Shown: in pieces, positions 1 to 7,606 of the stretch
How the letters are laid out: the number at the start of each line of letters is the position of its first letter
How positions within the stretch are numbered: the first letter of the stretch is position 1
Assembly: GCA_964344135.1 (NCBI GenBank)
Contig: CAYFMF010000025.1
Location: 1 to 24,417, forward strand
DNA from: Thiopontia sp964344135
Lineage (GTDB): Bacteria > Pseudomonadota > Gammaproteobacteria > GCF-002020875
Length of the DNA stretch: 24,417 bases
Direction: 5' to 3'
Translations under genes and position numbers: made by a program
The notes under the pieces: model-generated
What the model saw: the letters and a program-made list of their open reading frames with translations, nothing else
The model's database searches: none
What the model was told of the DNA's origin: nothing

Positions 1-253
1 GTGGCAACCGAAAATGGAATTATTATTTTTTGATCCAAACCAATAACAAAATTAATTATTCGTCATTAATGATCAATATAATAAACATATTAGCCAAATC
101 TAATTCCATCAATATCAGAATATGCAACGGATAATACAAATAGATCTTTAGATAACAGTCAGTTAGTTGTAAATTAATATTTTATAAAAAATATAAGAAC
201 AACCTTATTTAAATTAATCTGATAAAGGATAAACAATATCAATTATAATATTA

Positions 254-281
254 TTGACATAATATCCGATTGATATAGAGT
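254..281 (+). promoter_or_regulatory. Predicted sigma70-type promoter for the 73-aa gene
   Basis: A perfect -35 box TTGACA lies at 254-259. After a 16-nt spacer there is a -10-like TAGAGT at 276-281; the overlapping TATAGA at 274-279 is an alternative with a short spacer. Transcription would start near 288, giving a UTR of about 50 nt. AT-rich DNA yields chance matches, so the -10 assignment is uncertain. Confidence 0.45.
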
Positions 282-287
282 TGCCGC

Positions 288-307
288 AAGTCTGCAAATA
301 CAGACTT
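288..307 (+). other. 5' UTR hairpin
   Basis: A perfect 7-bp inverted repeat, AAGTCTG / CAGACTT with a 6-nt loop CAAATA, falls at the predicted 5' end of the transcript. A stem at the extreme 5' end often protects an mRNA from decay; that role is inference here. There is no U-tract after it, so it is not a terminator. Confidence 0.4.
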
Positions 308-338
308 ATTTTGATTAACTACCAAGAGAGGTTATTGT

Positions 339-560
339 ATGTTTGATAGTGCATTTTCCACCGTTGGCAGTGTTGTACGCGGCCTAACTGGACTTTTAAT
401 GTCATTGATCGGACTCGGTCTTCTGATTGAGGTTGTTTTCGGAGCAGGCGCACTCGGTATCCCTGGTGTTGTAGGCGGTATTGGGAACGTTGTTGCTCAA
501 TTCAACGGCATTAATGGATTGATTACACTTATCGTTCTGGCAGCATTACTTAATAGATAA
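339..560 (+). CDS. Small glycine-rich membrane protein (73 aa), unknown function
   Basis: I do not recognise this protein. It has a short N-terminal segment with one Arg (residues 1-14), a hydrophobic helix at about 15-37, a Gly/Val/Ile-rich middle containing IPGVVGGIGNVV (about 41-52), and a second hydrophobic helix at about 57-71 ending in Asn-Arg. Both helices are long enough to span a membrane and contain Gly spacings typical of tight helix packing. A good Shine-Dalgarno (AGAGAGG, 325-331) sits 7 nt before the ATG, and a promoter and hairpin lie upstream, so it is probably expressed. The 91-aa protein at 711-986 has the same layout and similar motifs, suggesting a paralogous pair. Its high glycine content resembles pore-forming or oligomeric membrane peptides, but no function can be assigned. 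Confidence 0.7.
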   Translation: MFDSAFSTVGSVVRGLTGLLMSLIGLGLLIEVVFGAGALGIPGVVGGIGNVVAQFNGINGLITLIVLAALLNR

Positions 561-575
561 CCATCTTTAAGTAGG

Positions 576-599
576 ATCCCCCTCAATAGAGGGGGATTT
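576..599 (+). terminator. Terminator-like hairpin after the 73-aa gene
   Basis: A perfect 9-bp stem, ATCCCCCTC / GAGGGGGAT with a four-base AATA loop, begins 15 nt after the stop codon and is followed by TTTAATAT. The U-tract is short, so termination may be partial. The downstream paralogue could then be transcribed at a lower level by read-through. Confidence 0.55.
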
Positions 600-610
600 A
601 ATATAGCTCT

Positions 611-655
611 CCACCCGGAAATGGGTGGTTGAGAAAAATTCCTGCCATGCAGGAA
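611..655 (+). other. Two further consecutive hairpins in the leader of the 91-aa gene
   Basis: CCACCC / GGGTGG (611-616 and 623-628, 6-nt loop) can be extended by the flanking CTC and GAG. It is followed by TTCCTGC / GCAGGAA (639-645 and 649-655, 3-nt loop). With the terminator-like stem at 576-597, this gives three separate hairpins within about 80 nt. The array could be a processing or stability element, or a leader controlling the 91-aa gene, whose own Shine-Dalgarno is poor. Confidence 0.4.
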
Positions 656-710
656 GAGAGGACTGACCCCCAATTTTTTATTCAATTCATACCGGGAAAC
701 ATTAAATATC

Positions 711-986
711 ATGGACTCAACATCAATAAAAGATATAATCGGTCGAGCCACCTCATGGTTGAAAATATTGGCTGACTTCGGGGTCATGCTGATTATCACC
801 TTTATTATTATTGATATTCTCTTCCCGGGAACCACCGGCATTATTGGAAACATAACGGACGTCATTCAGATTGCCTCAACCGGTGGCAGTGAAACTGCTG
901 CAGGAGCAGGAGGCAGCAACCAGGGGGTTGTCGGGCTGGTTGCACTGCTGCTCTTCCTCTACCTGCTGCGCAGCAACAGGCAGTAG
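711..986 (+). CDS. Small membrane protein (91 aa), probable paralogue of the 73-aa protein
   Basis: I do not recognise this protein. After a polar N-terminus (1-15) there is a hydrophobic helix at about 20-40. A segment LFPGTTGIIGNI follows (about 37-48), resembling the VFGAG...GIPGVVGGIGNV segment of the 73-aa neighbour in position and pattern. Then comes a Gly/Ser/Ala-rich linker (about 57-70) and a second hydrophobic helix (about 72-86) ending in Arg-Ser-Asn-Arg. The main difference from the neighbour is the flexible linker, consistent with duplication and divergence. The nearest purine-rich stretch (CGGGAA) is about 14 nt before the ATG, a weak ribosome binding site, so translation may depend on the upstream hairpins or be low. 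The next gene, yaaA, is convergent. Confidence 0.6.
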   Translation: MDSTSIKDIIGRATSWLKILADFGVMLIITFIIIDILFPGTTGIIGNITDVIQIASTGGSETAAGAGGSNQGVVGLVALLLFLYLLRSNRQ

Positions 987-1035
987 CGCCACTCCCTCTA
1001 TCCTTCTGAGGGGATGACCACTCCCAAACTGAGCG

Positions 1036-1824
1036 CTATCCCGCCCTGGGACGGTCCTCCTCACTGCGCAGAAACAGCAGCGCTCCCCCTTCCGAACCCT
1101 CTGCAGAGAAGCGATAGCCAGCAGCCGAGAACTCTTTCAACTGCTCGACTCGACTCAGGCGGTTACGGATCACAAAGTCACACATCATCCCCCTTGCCCG
1201 CTTCGCATAGATGCTGATGATCTTGTACTGCCCCCCCTTCTGATCCTTGAACATCGGAGTAATGACAGGGCACTCAAGCTGCGACTGCTCAACCACGGAG
1301 AAGTACTCGTTGGACGCCAGATTGATGACTGGCCCCTCAGCCTTCCGAGCCGCCCGGTTGATCAGCGGGGCGATCTCGCTCCTCCAGAACGCATAGAGAT
1401 TGTTGCCTCTGGGGTTCTCCAGCCTGGTTCCCATCTCCAGCCGATGGGGCTGGATCATGTCGAGCGGTCGCAGCAGACCATAGAGCCCGGAGAGAATACG
1501 CAGATGATCCTGAGCAAAATCAAAGTCCCCCTGCTCGAATGCGGTTGCCGCCATTCCGGCATAGACATCACCTCGAAAGGCGAGAATGGCCTGCTTGGCT
1601 CGCTGTTCCGAGGTCTCGCTGCTCCACTCTCTGTAGCGCTCCACATTAAGCCGGGCAAGGTTGTCACTCAGTTTCATCAACCGTTTCAGTCCAGCCTCAC
1701 CCTGCCCCTTCATGATGGCAGCAAGCACCTCTGCACGCTCCATCAGTGCTGGTCTGCTCCGCCCAATATCAGGGGCGCGCTCCTCAAACTCCAGTTTCTT
1801 TGCCGGCGAGATCAGCAGTAACAT
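1036..1824 (-). CDS. yaaA: YaaA family peroxide-stress protein
   Basis: At 262 aa it matches the usual YaaA/UPF0246 length (about 258). It opens with the family signature LLLISPAKKL (2-11) and carries the conserved LSGLYGLLRPLD block (111-122), followed by MGTRL (131-135) and a C-terminal F(K)D-containing segment. In E. coli YaaA limits intracellular iron during hydrogen peroxide stress and binds DNA; the cytoplasmic role is likely shared. An AGAGGGAAG stretch directly precedes the ATG. The gene lies 19 nt after the DsrS-like gene on the same strand, so it probably ends the MoxR-VWA-DsrS transcript. No strong terminator separates it from the convergent 91-aa gene; only a weak 5-bp CCCTC/GAGGG inverted repeat is seen at 994-1012. 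Confidence 0.93.
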   Translation of the reverse strand: MLLLISPAKKLEFEERAPDIGRSRPALMERAEVLAAIMKGQGEAGLKRLMKLSDNLARLNVERYREWSSETSEQRAKQAILAFRGDVYAGMAATAFEQGDFDFAQDHLRILSGLYGLLRPLDMIQPHRLEMGTRLENPRGNNLYAFWRSEIAPLINRAARKAEGPVINLASNEYFSVVEQSQLECPVITPMFKDQKGGQYKIISIYAKRARGMMCDFVIRNRLSRVEQLKEFSAAGYRFSAEGSEGGALLFLRSEEDRPRAG

Positions 1825-1843
1825 CTTCCCTCTCCCATGGTTT

Positions 1844-2977
1844 TCATCGTTGCAGCTGCTCCAGCTGCGATCCGATCAGTTCAAACTCCGGCCGCAGCCT
1901 CCTGCGCAGGGATCGCCCCACCGAGCCACTGTGAAGCACCGCCCTGAATGCAACCTCCTCCCGAACCTGGGAGAGAAACATCATCGCCAGGATACGGCCT
2001 CTCTGCTCCGGGGCCAGCTCCAGCAGCTCTGCGGTTGCGCCGGACTCACTGGAGCCCAGCAGCTGCTCCTGCTGCAACATCAACCGCCCAAGATCACGCT
2101 CCTCCCCCACCGCAACCCCAAGCGGAGAGAAAAACGGACCAATGGCATTGAGCAGCGCATAGACAGACTCCTCATTGGCCACCTGCTCCAGCAGCCTGCG
2201 TGCCTCGGCAACAAAGGTCTGTCCCGCAGCAGAGCCGATCTGCAACAGCAGTTGAGCGGCACCACTCCCCCGCTCCAGCAACGGGGCGATCCGTTCACTC
2301 CATTCATCGAACTCGGGGTGGGGTGGAAGGGGGTCAGGCAGTGCCAGTGGACGCCCCTGCAGAAAGGCGATGCGGTAGATCCCCTTCCCACGCTCCCGGC
2401 TACGCTGCCATATCTGCTCGATCTGCCGCTGCTCCAGCAGCCCCCGCTGCAGGACTGCGGACAAGATTTCCAATATTCGGTCAGGCTCATTCTCGAACGG
2501 GAGGTGCTCCATCAGAAACTGTGCAATCTCTCTCCCGAGCGCATCCTCCAGAACGCACGCCCTGCGCAGCATGTGAATCCCCTGCTCCGCCTGCTGGGCT
2601 GTGTTGGTTACCGCCCACCAGACCCGATGGGCCAGCTCAATGGTCAGCCCCGGGGAGTTGGCCACTGCAACAACTGCCTCCGGCTCTCCCAATAGCATAA
2701 ACTCGTTGAGGTGCATCTCACCGGTCTGCCCCATCCTGCTCCAGCGCTTGATATAGACCGGATAGCCTCCGCTGCTCCCCAGCACATGCTCCGACAGCAT
2801 CTCTCGCAGCTGCCTCAGGTACTGCTCATTGGGGCCATTGGGGGAGAGCGGAATGGAGGCCTCTCCATCCGCAGTCAGCGCATGCAGAACCATGCGAGAC
2901 TCATCAATCCGCAGTGCCAGCGGATGGTTGTGGAGCAGCACCTGGATGCGCAGCTGATCCTCACTGGAGAGCGCCAT
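1844..2977 (-). CDS. dsrS: DsrS-like protein
   Basis: This 377-aa soluble protein has no signal peptide or membrane segment. Its N-terminal pattern (RIDESRM at 23-29, then GGYPVYIKRWSRMGQ at 70-84) matches what I remember of DsrS, a cytosolic protein from the dsr cluster of sulfur-oxidising bacteria such as Allochromatium vinosum. There it is implicated in expression or control of sulfur-globule oxidation. The assignment is from memory of the family, not a search. The rest of the protein is helical and leucine-rich with no catalytic motif I can name. A GTG codon directly precedes the ATG; I chose the ATG, with GGGGAG just upstream. It lies 9 nt downstream of the VWA gene, in a MoxR-VWA-DsrS-YaaA series. 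No other dsr gene is present, so here it appears detached from a dsr operon. Confidence 0.65.
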   Translation of the reverse strand: MALSSEDQLRIQVLLHNHPLALRIDESRMVLHALTADGEASIPLSPNGPNEQYLRQLREMLSEHVLGSSGGYPVYIKRWSRMGQTGEMHLNEFMLLGEPEAVVAVANSPGLTIELAHRVWWAVTNTAQQAEQGIHMLRRACVLEDALGREIAQFLMEHLPFENEPDRILEILSAVLQRGLLEQRQIEQIWQRSRERGKGIYRIAFLQGRPLALPDPLPPHPEFDEWSERIAPLLERGSGAAQLLLQIGSAAGQTFVAEARRLLEQVANEESVYALLNAIGPFFSPLGVAVGEERDLGRLMLQQEQLLGSSESGATAELLELAPEQRGRILAMMFLSQVREEVAFRAVLHSGSVGRSLRRRLRPEFELIGSQLEQLQR

Positions 2978-2986
2978 CACTCTCCC

Positions 2987-4201
2987 CTATCCATTCAACT
3001 GTATCCGCTGCCCCCATGGCACCGGCTGTCGCCCCTTGACCAGCCAGACAACCGGCAGTGGCGACTCCAATTCCGGAAAGCGCCCCTCCGCATCTGTAAA
3101 GTAGAGCAGAAGATCTGGCCTGCTGTCCCGCTGGTCAATCCACTCAAATACCGGTACAAAGCTGGTCCCTCGCCCCCCCCGCAGGGAATCAGTATCCACC
3201 ACCAGCTCCTCCCAGGGTGCAAACTCCCTCGGCTCTCCAACAATCTCCTGGTCACAGGAGAGCAGGGTCACCCGCGCACGCATCTGTCCCTTGAGGCCAT
3301 TCACCTCAGAGACAAATTCGCTGATCTCCTCCTCACTGATCGAGCCACTGGTATCCAGCGCAACCACCACCTCAACCTGCCCGCTCCTCATCGAGGGGAA
3401 AATCGCCTCTCCACTGCGCCTTGAGGAGGGGCGCGTGTAACTGTAGTCATCCCGCGCAGAAGCGGTCATATAACGCGCCAGCAACACCCTCCACGGCAGC
3501 TGGGGCTGCAAAAAATGGTCCACAAGACGGGCCATGGCACCATCCATTTTTCCGGACTGGATCGCCTGCTGCGCTGCACCAGCCAGATGCTGCTGCCACT
3601 GGGTCTCCAGCCTCTGGCGCTCACCCTCACCCAGCGGAGGCGGGCGCTCCACCCCGTGTCCACTCTCCCCAGACTCCAGTCTGTGGGAACCCTGTCGGTT
3701 GAGATCCGGCTCGCCCCTCTCCGAACCAGAACCCTCAGACTCCTCATCATGGTCATCATACAGATGCTGGTCGACCGGCTCCCGATCATCATCCTCCTCG
3801 ATCATCGGATAGATCTCCTCCGCCGTCATCCCGCTGAACCGCTCCAGGTAGAGGGCATCTGCAGGAGGCTCCATCCCCTCCCCGATCAGCATCGCATTGA
3901 TGGCAAAGTCGCAGGCCAGATCCCAGCGGTGCCGGTTTCGATGCAGACGACGGGTAAAATGGGAGAGCGCACAGTGGAGTGCATCATGCGCCAGCATGAA
4001 CTGGGTCTGTCTCGACGTCAGCGACGCGATATAGTCCCGATTGTAGTAGAGGGAGCGGGTATCCGTGGCTGTACGCTTGCACCAGCCGGGATCTGCCTCA
4101 ACCAGTGGCAGCCGTAGTACCAGCGCACCCAGAAAGGGGCGCTCCAGGATCAGGCGGGTGCGGGCAGCACTGAGTTGGGTCTGGATTGCATCATCACTCA
4201 T
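2987..4201 (-). CDS. VWA-like protein with N-terminal metallopeptidase-type domain (DUF2201 family)
   Basis: The 404-aa protein has two parts. The N-terminal half contains a zinc-metallopeptidase-like helix with H72-D-A-L-H76, followed by a His/Asp-rich segment including H91, D94 and D98. Canonical members carry HExxH, so the catalytic Glu is Asp here. A very acidic, Ser/Gly-rich linker (about 135-190) follows. The C-terminal VWA-like half shows a metal-ion-dependent adhesion site: D283-T-S-G-S287, T346 and D370 in YFTDAEG. Such proteins pair with MoxR-type ATPases, which remodel or load a partner. The start overlaps the end of the upstream ATPase gene by 8 nt, strong evidence of coupling. 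Its substrate is unknown; the neighbourhood with a DsrS-like gene hints at maturation of a sulfur-metabolism complex, which is inference. Confidence 0.85.
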   Translation of the reverse strand: MSDDAIQTQLSAARTRLILERPFLGALVLRLPLVEADPGWCKRTATDTRSLYYNRDYIASLTSRQTQFMLAHDALHCALSHFTRRLHRNRHRWDLACDFAINAMLIGEGMEPPADALYLERFSGMTAEEIYPMIEEDDDREPVDQHLYDDHDEESEGSGSERGEPDLNRQGSHRLESGESGHGVERPPPLGEGERQRLETQWQQHLAGAAQQAIQSGKMDGAMARLVDHFLQPQLPWRVLLARYMTASARDDYSYTRPSSRRSGEAIFPSMRSGQVEVVVALDTSGSISEEEISEFVSEVNGLKGQMRARVTLLSCDQEIVGEPREFAPWEELVVDTDSLRGGRGTSFVPVFEWIDQRDSRPDLLLYFTDAEGRFPELESPLPVVWLVKGRQPVPWGQRIQLNG

Positions 4202-5249
4202 AGAGCATTACATCGGCAATCGCCTTCGCCCACTCCCCAAACTGTGGCAGTGCGAACAGCACCTCACCAACGGCACGGTGGAGGTCAGAGACCAGCATCA
4301 CCCCCATCTCCCGCTGTGGGAAGCGGCTGGCATAGTCGAGGATATGGCCCAGCGCCGCAATAGGCTCCCCACCCTCTGCCGCACTCAGCTTCAGCTTGAT
4401 TGCACGCCCCACCAGTGCGGTTGCCACCGCATACTGCAGGTCAATCTCCACCGGTACCGCATCCTCCTCACCCGAGAGAATTCGATCCAGATCGGGAAGG
4501 TTATGGAGATTATCGACAAAGGCAGCCAGCTCGATACCTGCCGCATTGCCGACACACCCCTGCAGTGCACCACGCAGCAACCCCTCCTCTCGATCAAACT
4601 TTTTCAGTGCGCGATGGGCAAACTCCCAGGAGCGCGGGGTGGGGAAAGCGACCGGGTTGTGGGCCGGATCAAAGTCAAACAGCAGCTCGGGACGAAAGCG
4701 CAGGAATGCAATCACCCGCTCATCGATCCCCATCCTCCAGGCCCAACTGACCCAGTCGTCGAGATGGACATCCACCTCATAGTGAGAGAAACGGTTGGCC
4801 AGTGGAGCCGGCATGGTATAGGTAACCCCGCGATCGCCCTGACGGTTGCCCGCCGCAAAGATCGCCCACCCATCCGGAACCTGGTACTCCCCCAGCCGGC
4901 GATCCAGGATCAGCTGATAGGCCGCTGCAGAGACGGTGGGCGGGGCCGAGGTAATCTCATCCAGAAAGAGAATGCCATGCTCTCCGTGACGGGACGCATC
5001 CGGAAGCAGCGCCGGGACGGACCACTCAACCAGACCCTCCTTGTGGAATGGAATCCCGCGCAGATCGCTCGGCTCCATTTGTGAGAGGCGGATATCGACC
5101 ACACCACCCTGCCCCTGTTCGGCGATCTGCCTCACCATGTCGGACTTTCCCACCCCGGGTGGCCCCCAGAGCATTACCGGTGTGTGGTGCCCAGAGGAGG
5201 CACTCTGGTACTCGCGCTCCAGAATGGAGAGCAACTGTGCGGGTCTCAT
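4194..5249 (-). CDS. MoxR-type AAA ATPase
   Basis: This 351-aa cytosolic ATPase shows Walker A GPPGVGKS (29-36), Walker B ILFLDE (93-98), the sensor AAGN (132-135) and an arginine in ANRF (151-154) of the MoxR type. MoxR ATPases act as chaperones with VWA-domain partners to insert metal cofactors or assemble complexes. The partner is almost certainly the VWA/metallopeptidase-like protein encoded next, whose start overlaps this gene's stop. The C-terminal part (about 200-351) is the helical lid and has no further motif I recognise. It is the first gene of the cassette and follows ilvA by 70 nt on the same strand; whether it has its own promoter in that gap is unclear. Confidence 0.88.
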   Translation of the reverse strand: MRPAQLLSILEREYQSASSGHHTPVMLWGPPGVGKSDMVRQIAEQGQGGVVDIRLSQMEPSDLRGIPFHKEGLVEWSVPALLPDASRHGEHGILFLDEITSAPPTVSAAAYQLILDRRLGEYQVPDGWAIFAAGNRQGDRGVTYTMPAPLANRFSHYEVDVHLDDWVSWAWRMGIDERVIAFLRFRPELLFDFDPAHNPVAFPTPRSWEFAHRALKKFDREEGLLRGALQGCVGNAAGIELAAFVDNLHNLPDLDRILSGEEDAVPVEIDLQYAVATALVGRAIKLKLSAAEGGEPIAALGHILDYASRFPQREMGVMLVSDLHRAVGEVLFALPQFGEWAKAIADVMLYE

Positions 5250-5319
5250 CTTCTTCTCATCTCACTCTATCTGAACTGGCAGAATATCATACCAATTTAG
5301 TAGGGATTTATCGAGCTGC

Positions 5320-6831
5320 TCAACTGAGGAAGAGCTTGTAGACCGGGTTCTCCGTCTCTTCCCGATAGTGGTACCCCAGCTCATCGAGGAATTTCTGGAA
5401 GTCGGCACGCTCATCGGTCGGGACCTGGATACCACAGAGCACGCGCCCATAGGCGGCCCCATGGTTGCGGTAGTGGAAGAGGCTGATGTTCCAGGTACGG
5501 CCAAGATGGGTCAGAAACTGCAGCAGCGCCCCGGGTCGCTCTGGAAACTCAAAACTGTAGAGGATCTCATCCTTAATCCCCGCCTGGCGCCCTCCTACCA
5601 TATAGCGCACATGAATCTTGGCCACCTCGTTGTCCGAGAGATCCTCCACCGGGTAATCTTTCTCCCGCAGCAGGGCAACCAGATCACCACGATCCTCCCC
5701 GCTCCCCAGCTGGATGCCAACAAAGATATGGGCACTGGCCTGGTCGGCATAACGGTAGTTGAACTCCGTGATCTGCCGCTTCCCCAGCAGCTTGCAGAAC
5801 CTCTTGAAACTGCCTGGGCGCTCGGGGATGGTGACGGCCAGTACCGCCTCCTTGCCCTCACCCAGCTCTGCACGCTCTGCAACATGGCGTAACCGATCAA
5901 AGTTGATATTGGCACCACTGTCCACCGCAACAAAGGTCTGCCCCTCAACCCCCCGCTGCTCCACATACTTCTTCGCCCCGGCAACGGCCAGCGCCCCTGC
6001 AGGCTCGGTAATGGAGCGGGTATCATCAAAGATATCCTTGATCGCGGCACAGATCTCGTCTGAGCTGACCAGCACCACCTCATCAACCAGCTTGCGCGCC
6101 AGCCTGAAGGTCTCCTTGCCAATCTGTTTCACCGCGACACCATCGGCAAAGATCCCCACTTGATCCAGCACAACACGACGCTTCTTTGCCAGCGCACTGT
6201 GCAGGGTTGGGGCATCCTCCGGCTCCACCCCAACCACCCGGATCTCCGGATAGAGGTACTTGATATAGGTCGCCATCCCGGCCACCAGGCCGCCACCACC
6301 CACCGGAATAAAAACCGCATCAATTGGACCATTGTGCTGGCGCAGGATCTCCATTGCGATGGTCCCCTGTCCGGCGATCACCTCCGGGTCATCATAGGGG
6401 TGGACCAGTGTCATCCCACGCTCCTCCGAGAGCTTCAGCGCATGCTGGTAGGCATCGTCATAGGCATCCCCAAACAGCACCGCCCTGGCCCCATACTTGC
6501 GGACCGCCTGCACCTTGATTTCCGGAGTGGTCTTGGGCATCACAATTGTCGCCTTCACCCCCATCTGCCGGGCAGAGAGGGCCACCCCCTGGGCATGGTT
6601 CCCCGCAGAGGCGGCAATCACGCCGCGCTTCAGCTCCTCCTCGGAGAGGTTTGCCATCTTGTTGTAGGCACCACGCAGCTTGAAGGAGAAGACCGGCTGC
6701 AGATCCTCCCGCTTGATCAGCACCCGGTTGCCCAGCCGCTCCGAGAGGGCTCGTGCCTCCTCCAGTGGGGTCTCCCGTGCCACATCATAGACACGCGCCT
6801 TCAGTATTCTTTCAATATATTTTTTTGGCAT
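5320..6831 (-). CDS. ilvA: Biosynthetic threonine ammonia-lyase (threonine deaminase)
   Basis: IlvA converts threonine to 2-oxobutanoate and ammonia, the first step of isoleucine synthesis. The 503-aa length fits the biosynthetic, regulated form. The PLP lysine is K51 in SFKLRGAYNK, the substrate loop SAGNHAQG is at 75-82 and the phosphate-binding PVGGGG ends at 181. The C-terminal third has two ACT-like regulatory domains (about 325-400 and 420-500), the site of isoleucine inhibition and valine activation in known enzymes. The gene diverges from rpiA, an arrangement common in Gammaproteobacteria. No attenuator-type leader peptide is visible in the 57-nt intergenic space. The ATG has only a poor ribosome binding site. 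Confidence 0.96.
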   Translation of the reverse strand: MPKKYIERILKARVYDVARETPLEEARALSERLGNRVLIKREDLQPVFSFKLRGAYNKMANLSEEELKRGVIAASAGNHAQGVALSARQMGVKATIVMPKTTPEIKVQAVRKYGARAVLFGDAYDDAYQHALKLSEERGMTLVHPYDDPEVIAGQGTIAMEILRQHNGPIDAVFIPVGGGGLVAGMATYIKYLYPEIRVVGVEPEDAPTLHSALAKKRRVVLDQVGIFADGVAVKQIGKETFRLARKLVDEVVLVSSDEICAAIKDIFDDTRSITEPAGALAVAGAKKYVEQRGVEGQTFVAVDSGANINFDRLRHVAERAELGEGKEAVLAVTIPERPGSFKRFCKLLGKRQITEFNYRYADQASAHIFVGIQLGSGEDRGDLVALLREKDYPVEDLSDNEVAKIHVRYMVGGRQAGIKDEILYSFEFPERPGALLQFLTHLGRTWNISLFHYRNHGAAYGRVLCGIQVPTDERADFQKFLDELGYHYREETENPVYKLFLS

Positions 6832-6838
6832 GGCTCAC

Positions 6839-6880
6839 AGTATACTTAGCCGCAATCAGACATAAAACCAGAATACGGAG
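6839..6880 (+). promoter_or_regulatory. ilvA-rpiA intergenic region: candidate -10 and rpiA ribosome binding site
   Basis: The 57-nt gap must hold the promoters of two divergent genes. The palindrome AGTATACT at 6839-6846 contains a TATACT -10-like hexamer on both strands. In the plus direction it is well placed for rpiA, but no good -35 box precedes it. The rpiA Shine-Dalgarno GGAG is at 6877-6880, 8 nt before the ATG. Confidence 0.3.
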
Positions 6881-6888
6881 AAAAAGAG

Positions 6889-7554
6889 ATGACTCAGGAC
6901 GAGATGAAAAAGGCTGTGGCAGAGGCCGCACTGGAGTATGTGGTACCGGGTGAGATTATCGGGGTCGGCACCGGATCAACAGCCAACTTCTTTATCGATG
7001 CCCTCGCCACCATCAAGAGTCAGGTCAAGGGGGCGGTTGCCAGCTCCGAGGCCACTGCGGAGCGCCTGCGCGGCCACGGAATCGAGGTGATGGACCTCAA
7101 CAGTGTCAGCAGCATGTCCATCTATGTGGATGGTGCCGATGAGTCCAACAGCCAGCTCCATCTGATCAAGGGGGGCGGTGGTGCACTGACCCGCGAAAAG
7201 ATTGTCGCCGCAGTGGCCAACAAGTTTGTCTGCATCGCCGATGAGAGCAAACTGGTGGATGTGATGGGTGACTTTCCGCTGCCTGTCGAGGTGATCCCGA
7301 TGGCACAGAGCTATGTCGCCCGTGAGATCATCAAGCAGATCGGGGGGCAGCCGGTACTGCGAGAGGGCTTCACCACAGACAACGGCAATATCATCCTCGA
7401 TGTCCGCAACCTCAAGATCATGGAACCCACAGTCGTTGAACAGAAACTGAACAACATTGTGGGCGTGGTCACCAATGGGCTCTTTGCAATGCGCCCGGCC
7501 GATGTGCTGCTACTGGGAACACCCAATGGGGTGCGCACAATCAAGCCGGAATAG
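6889..7554 (+). CDS. rpiA: Ribose-5-phosphate isomerase A
   Basis: RpiA interconverts ribose-5-phosphate and ribulose-5-phosphate in the pentose phosphate pathway and, in autotrophs, the Calvin cycle. The 221-aa length is typical (E. coli has 219). Active-site motifs are intact: GVGTGSTAN (25-33) for phosphate binding, DGADE (81-85) with D81 and D84, and KGGGGALTREK (94-104) with the catalytic base E103, at the same numbers as in E. coli. The ATG at 6889 is preceded by GGAG at a good distance. A strong terminator follows the stop, so the gene appears to be transcribed alone. Confidence 0.97.
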   Translation: MTQDEMKKAVAEAALEYVVPGEIIGVGTGSTANFFIDALATIKSQVKGAVASSEATAERLRGHGIEVMDLNSVSSMSIYVDGADESNSQLHLIKGGGGALTREKIVAAVANKFVCIADESKLVDVMGDFPLPVEVIPMAQSYVAREIIKQIGGQPVLREGFTTDNGNIILDVRNLKIMEPTVVEQKLNNIVGVVTNGLFAMRPADVLLLGTPNGVRTIKPE

Positions 7555-7582
7555 CCCCCAGACAGCCATCATCCAATAGAGA

Positions 7583-7604
7583 GGCCCGCAGATGCGGGCC
7601 TTTT
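7583..7604 (+). terminator. Rho-independent terminator of rpiA
   Basis: A 7-bp GC-rich stem, GGCCCGC / GCGGGCC with loop AGAT, is followed by TTTT and further pyrimidines. It begins 28 nt after the rpiA stop codon. This is a classical terminator and isolates rpiA from the hsp20 gene. Confidence 0.85.
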
Positions 7605-7606
7605 CT

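Larger units (their letters stand above)
1..338. other. AT-rich non-coding leader region
   Basis: This stretch carries no convincing gene on either strand. It is far richer in A and T than the rest of the window, with many short A/T runs and frequent stop codons in all frames. Its right end holds the promoter, 5' UTR hairpin and ribosome binding site of the small membrane protein gene that starts at 339. The compositional break suggests an upstream regulatory region or a recently acquired segment. What lies to its left cannot be seen. Confidence 0.6.

Noticed and set aside
994..1012. CCCTC / GAGGG inverted repeat between the 91-aa gene and yaaA
   Set aside because: It has only 5 bp with a long loop and no T-run; a bidirectional terminator cannot be supported.
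1661..2695. 344-codon plus-strand open frame
   Set aside because: It is antisense to yaaA and the DsrS-like gene; its product is a Gln/Pro/Leu-rich shadow with no recognisable motif.
4065..5084. 339-codon plus-strand open frame
   Set aside because: It is antisense to the MoxR ATPase gene, which has complete Walker motifs.
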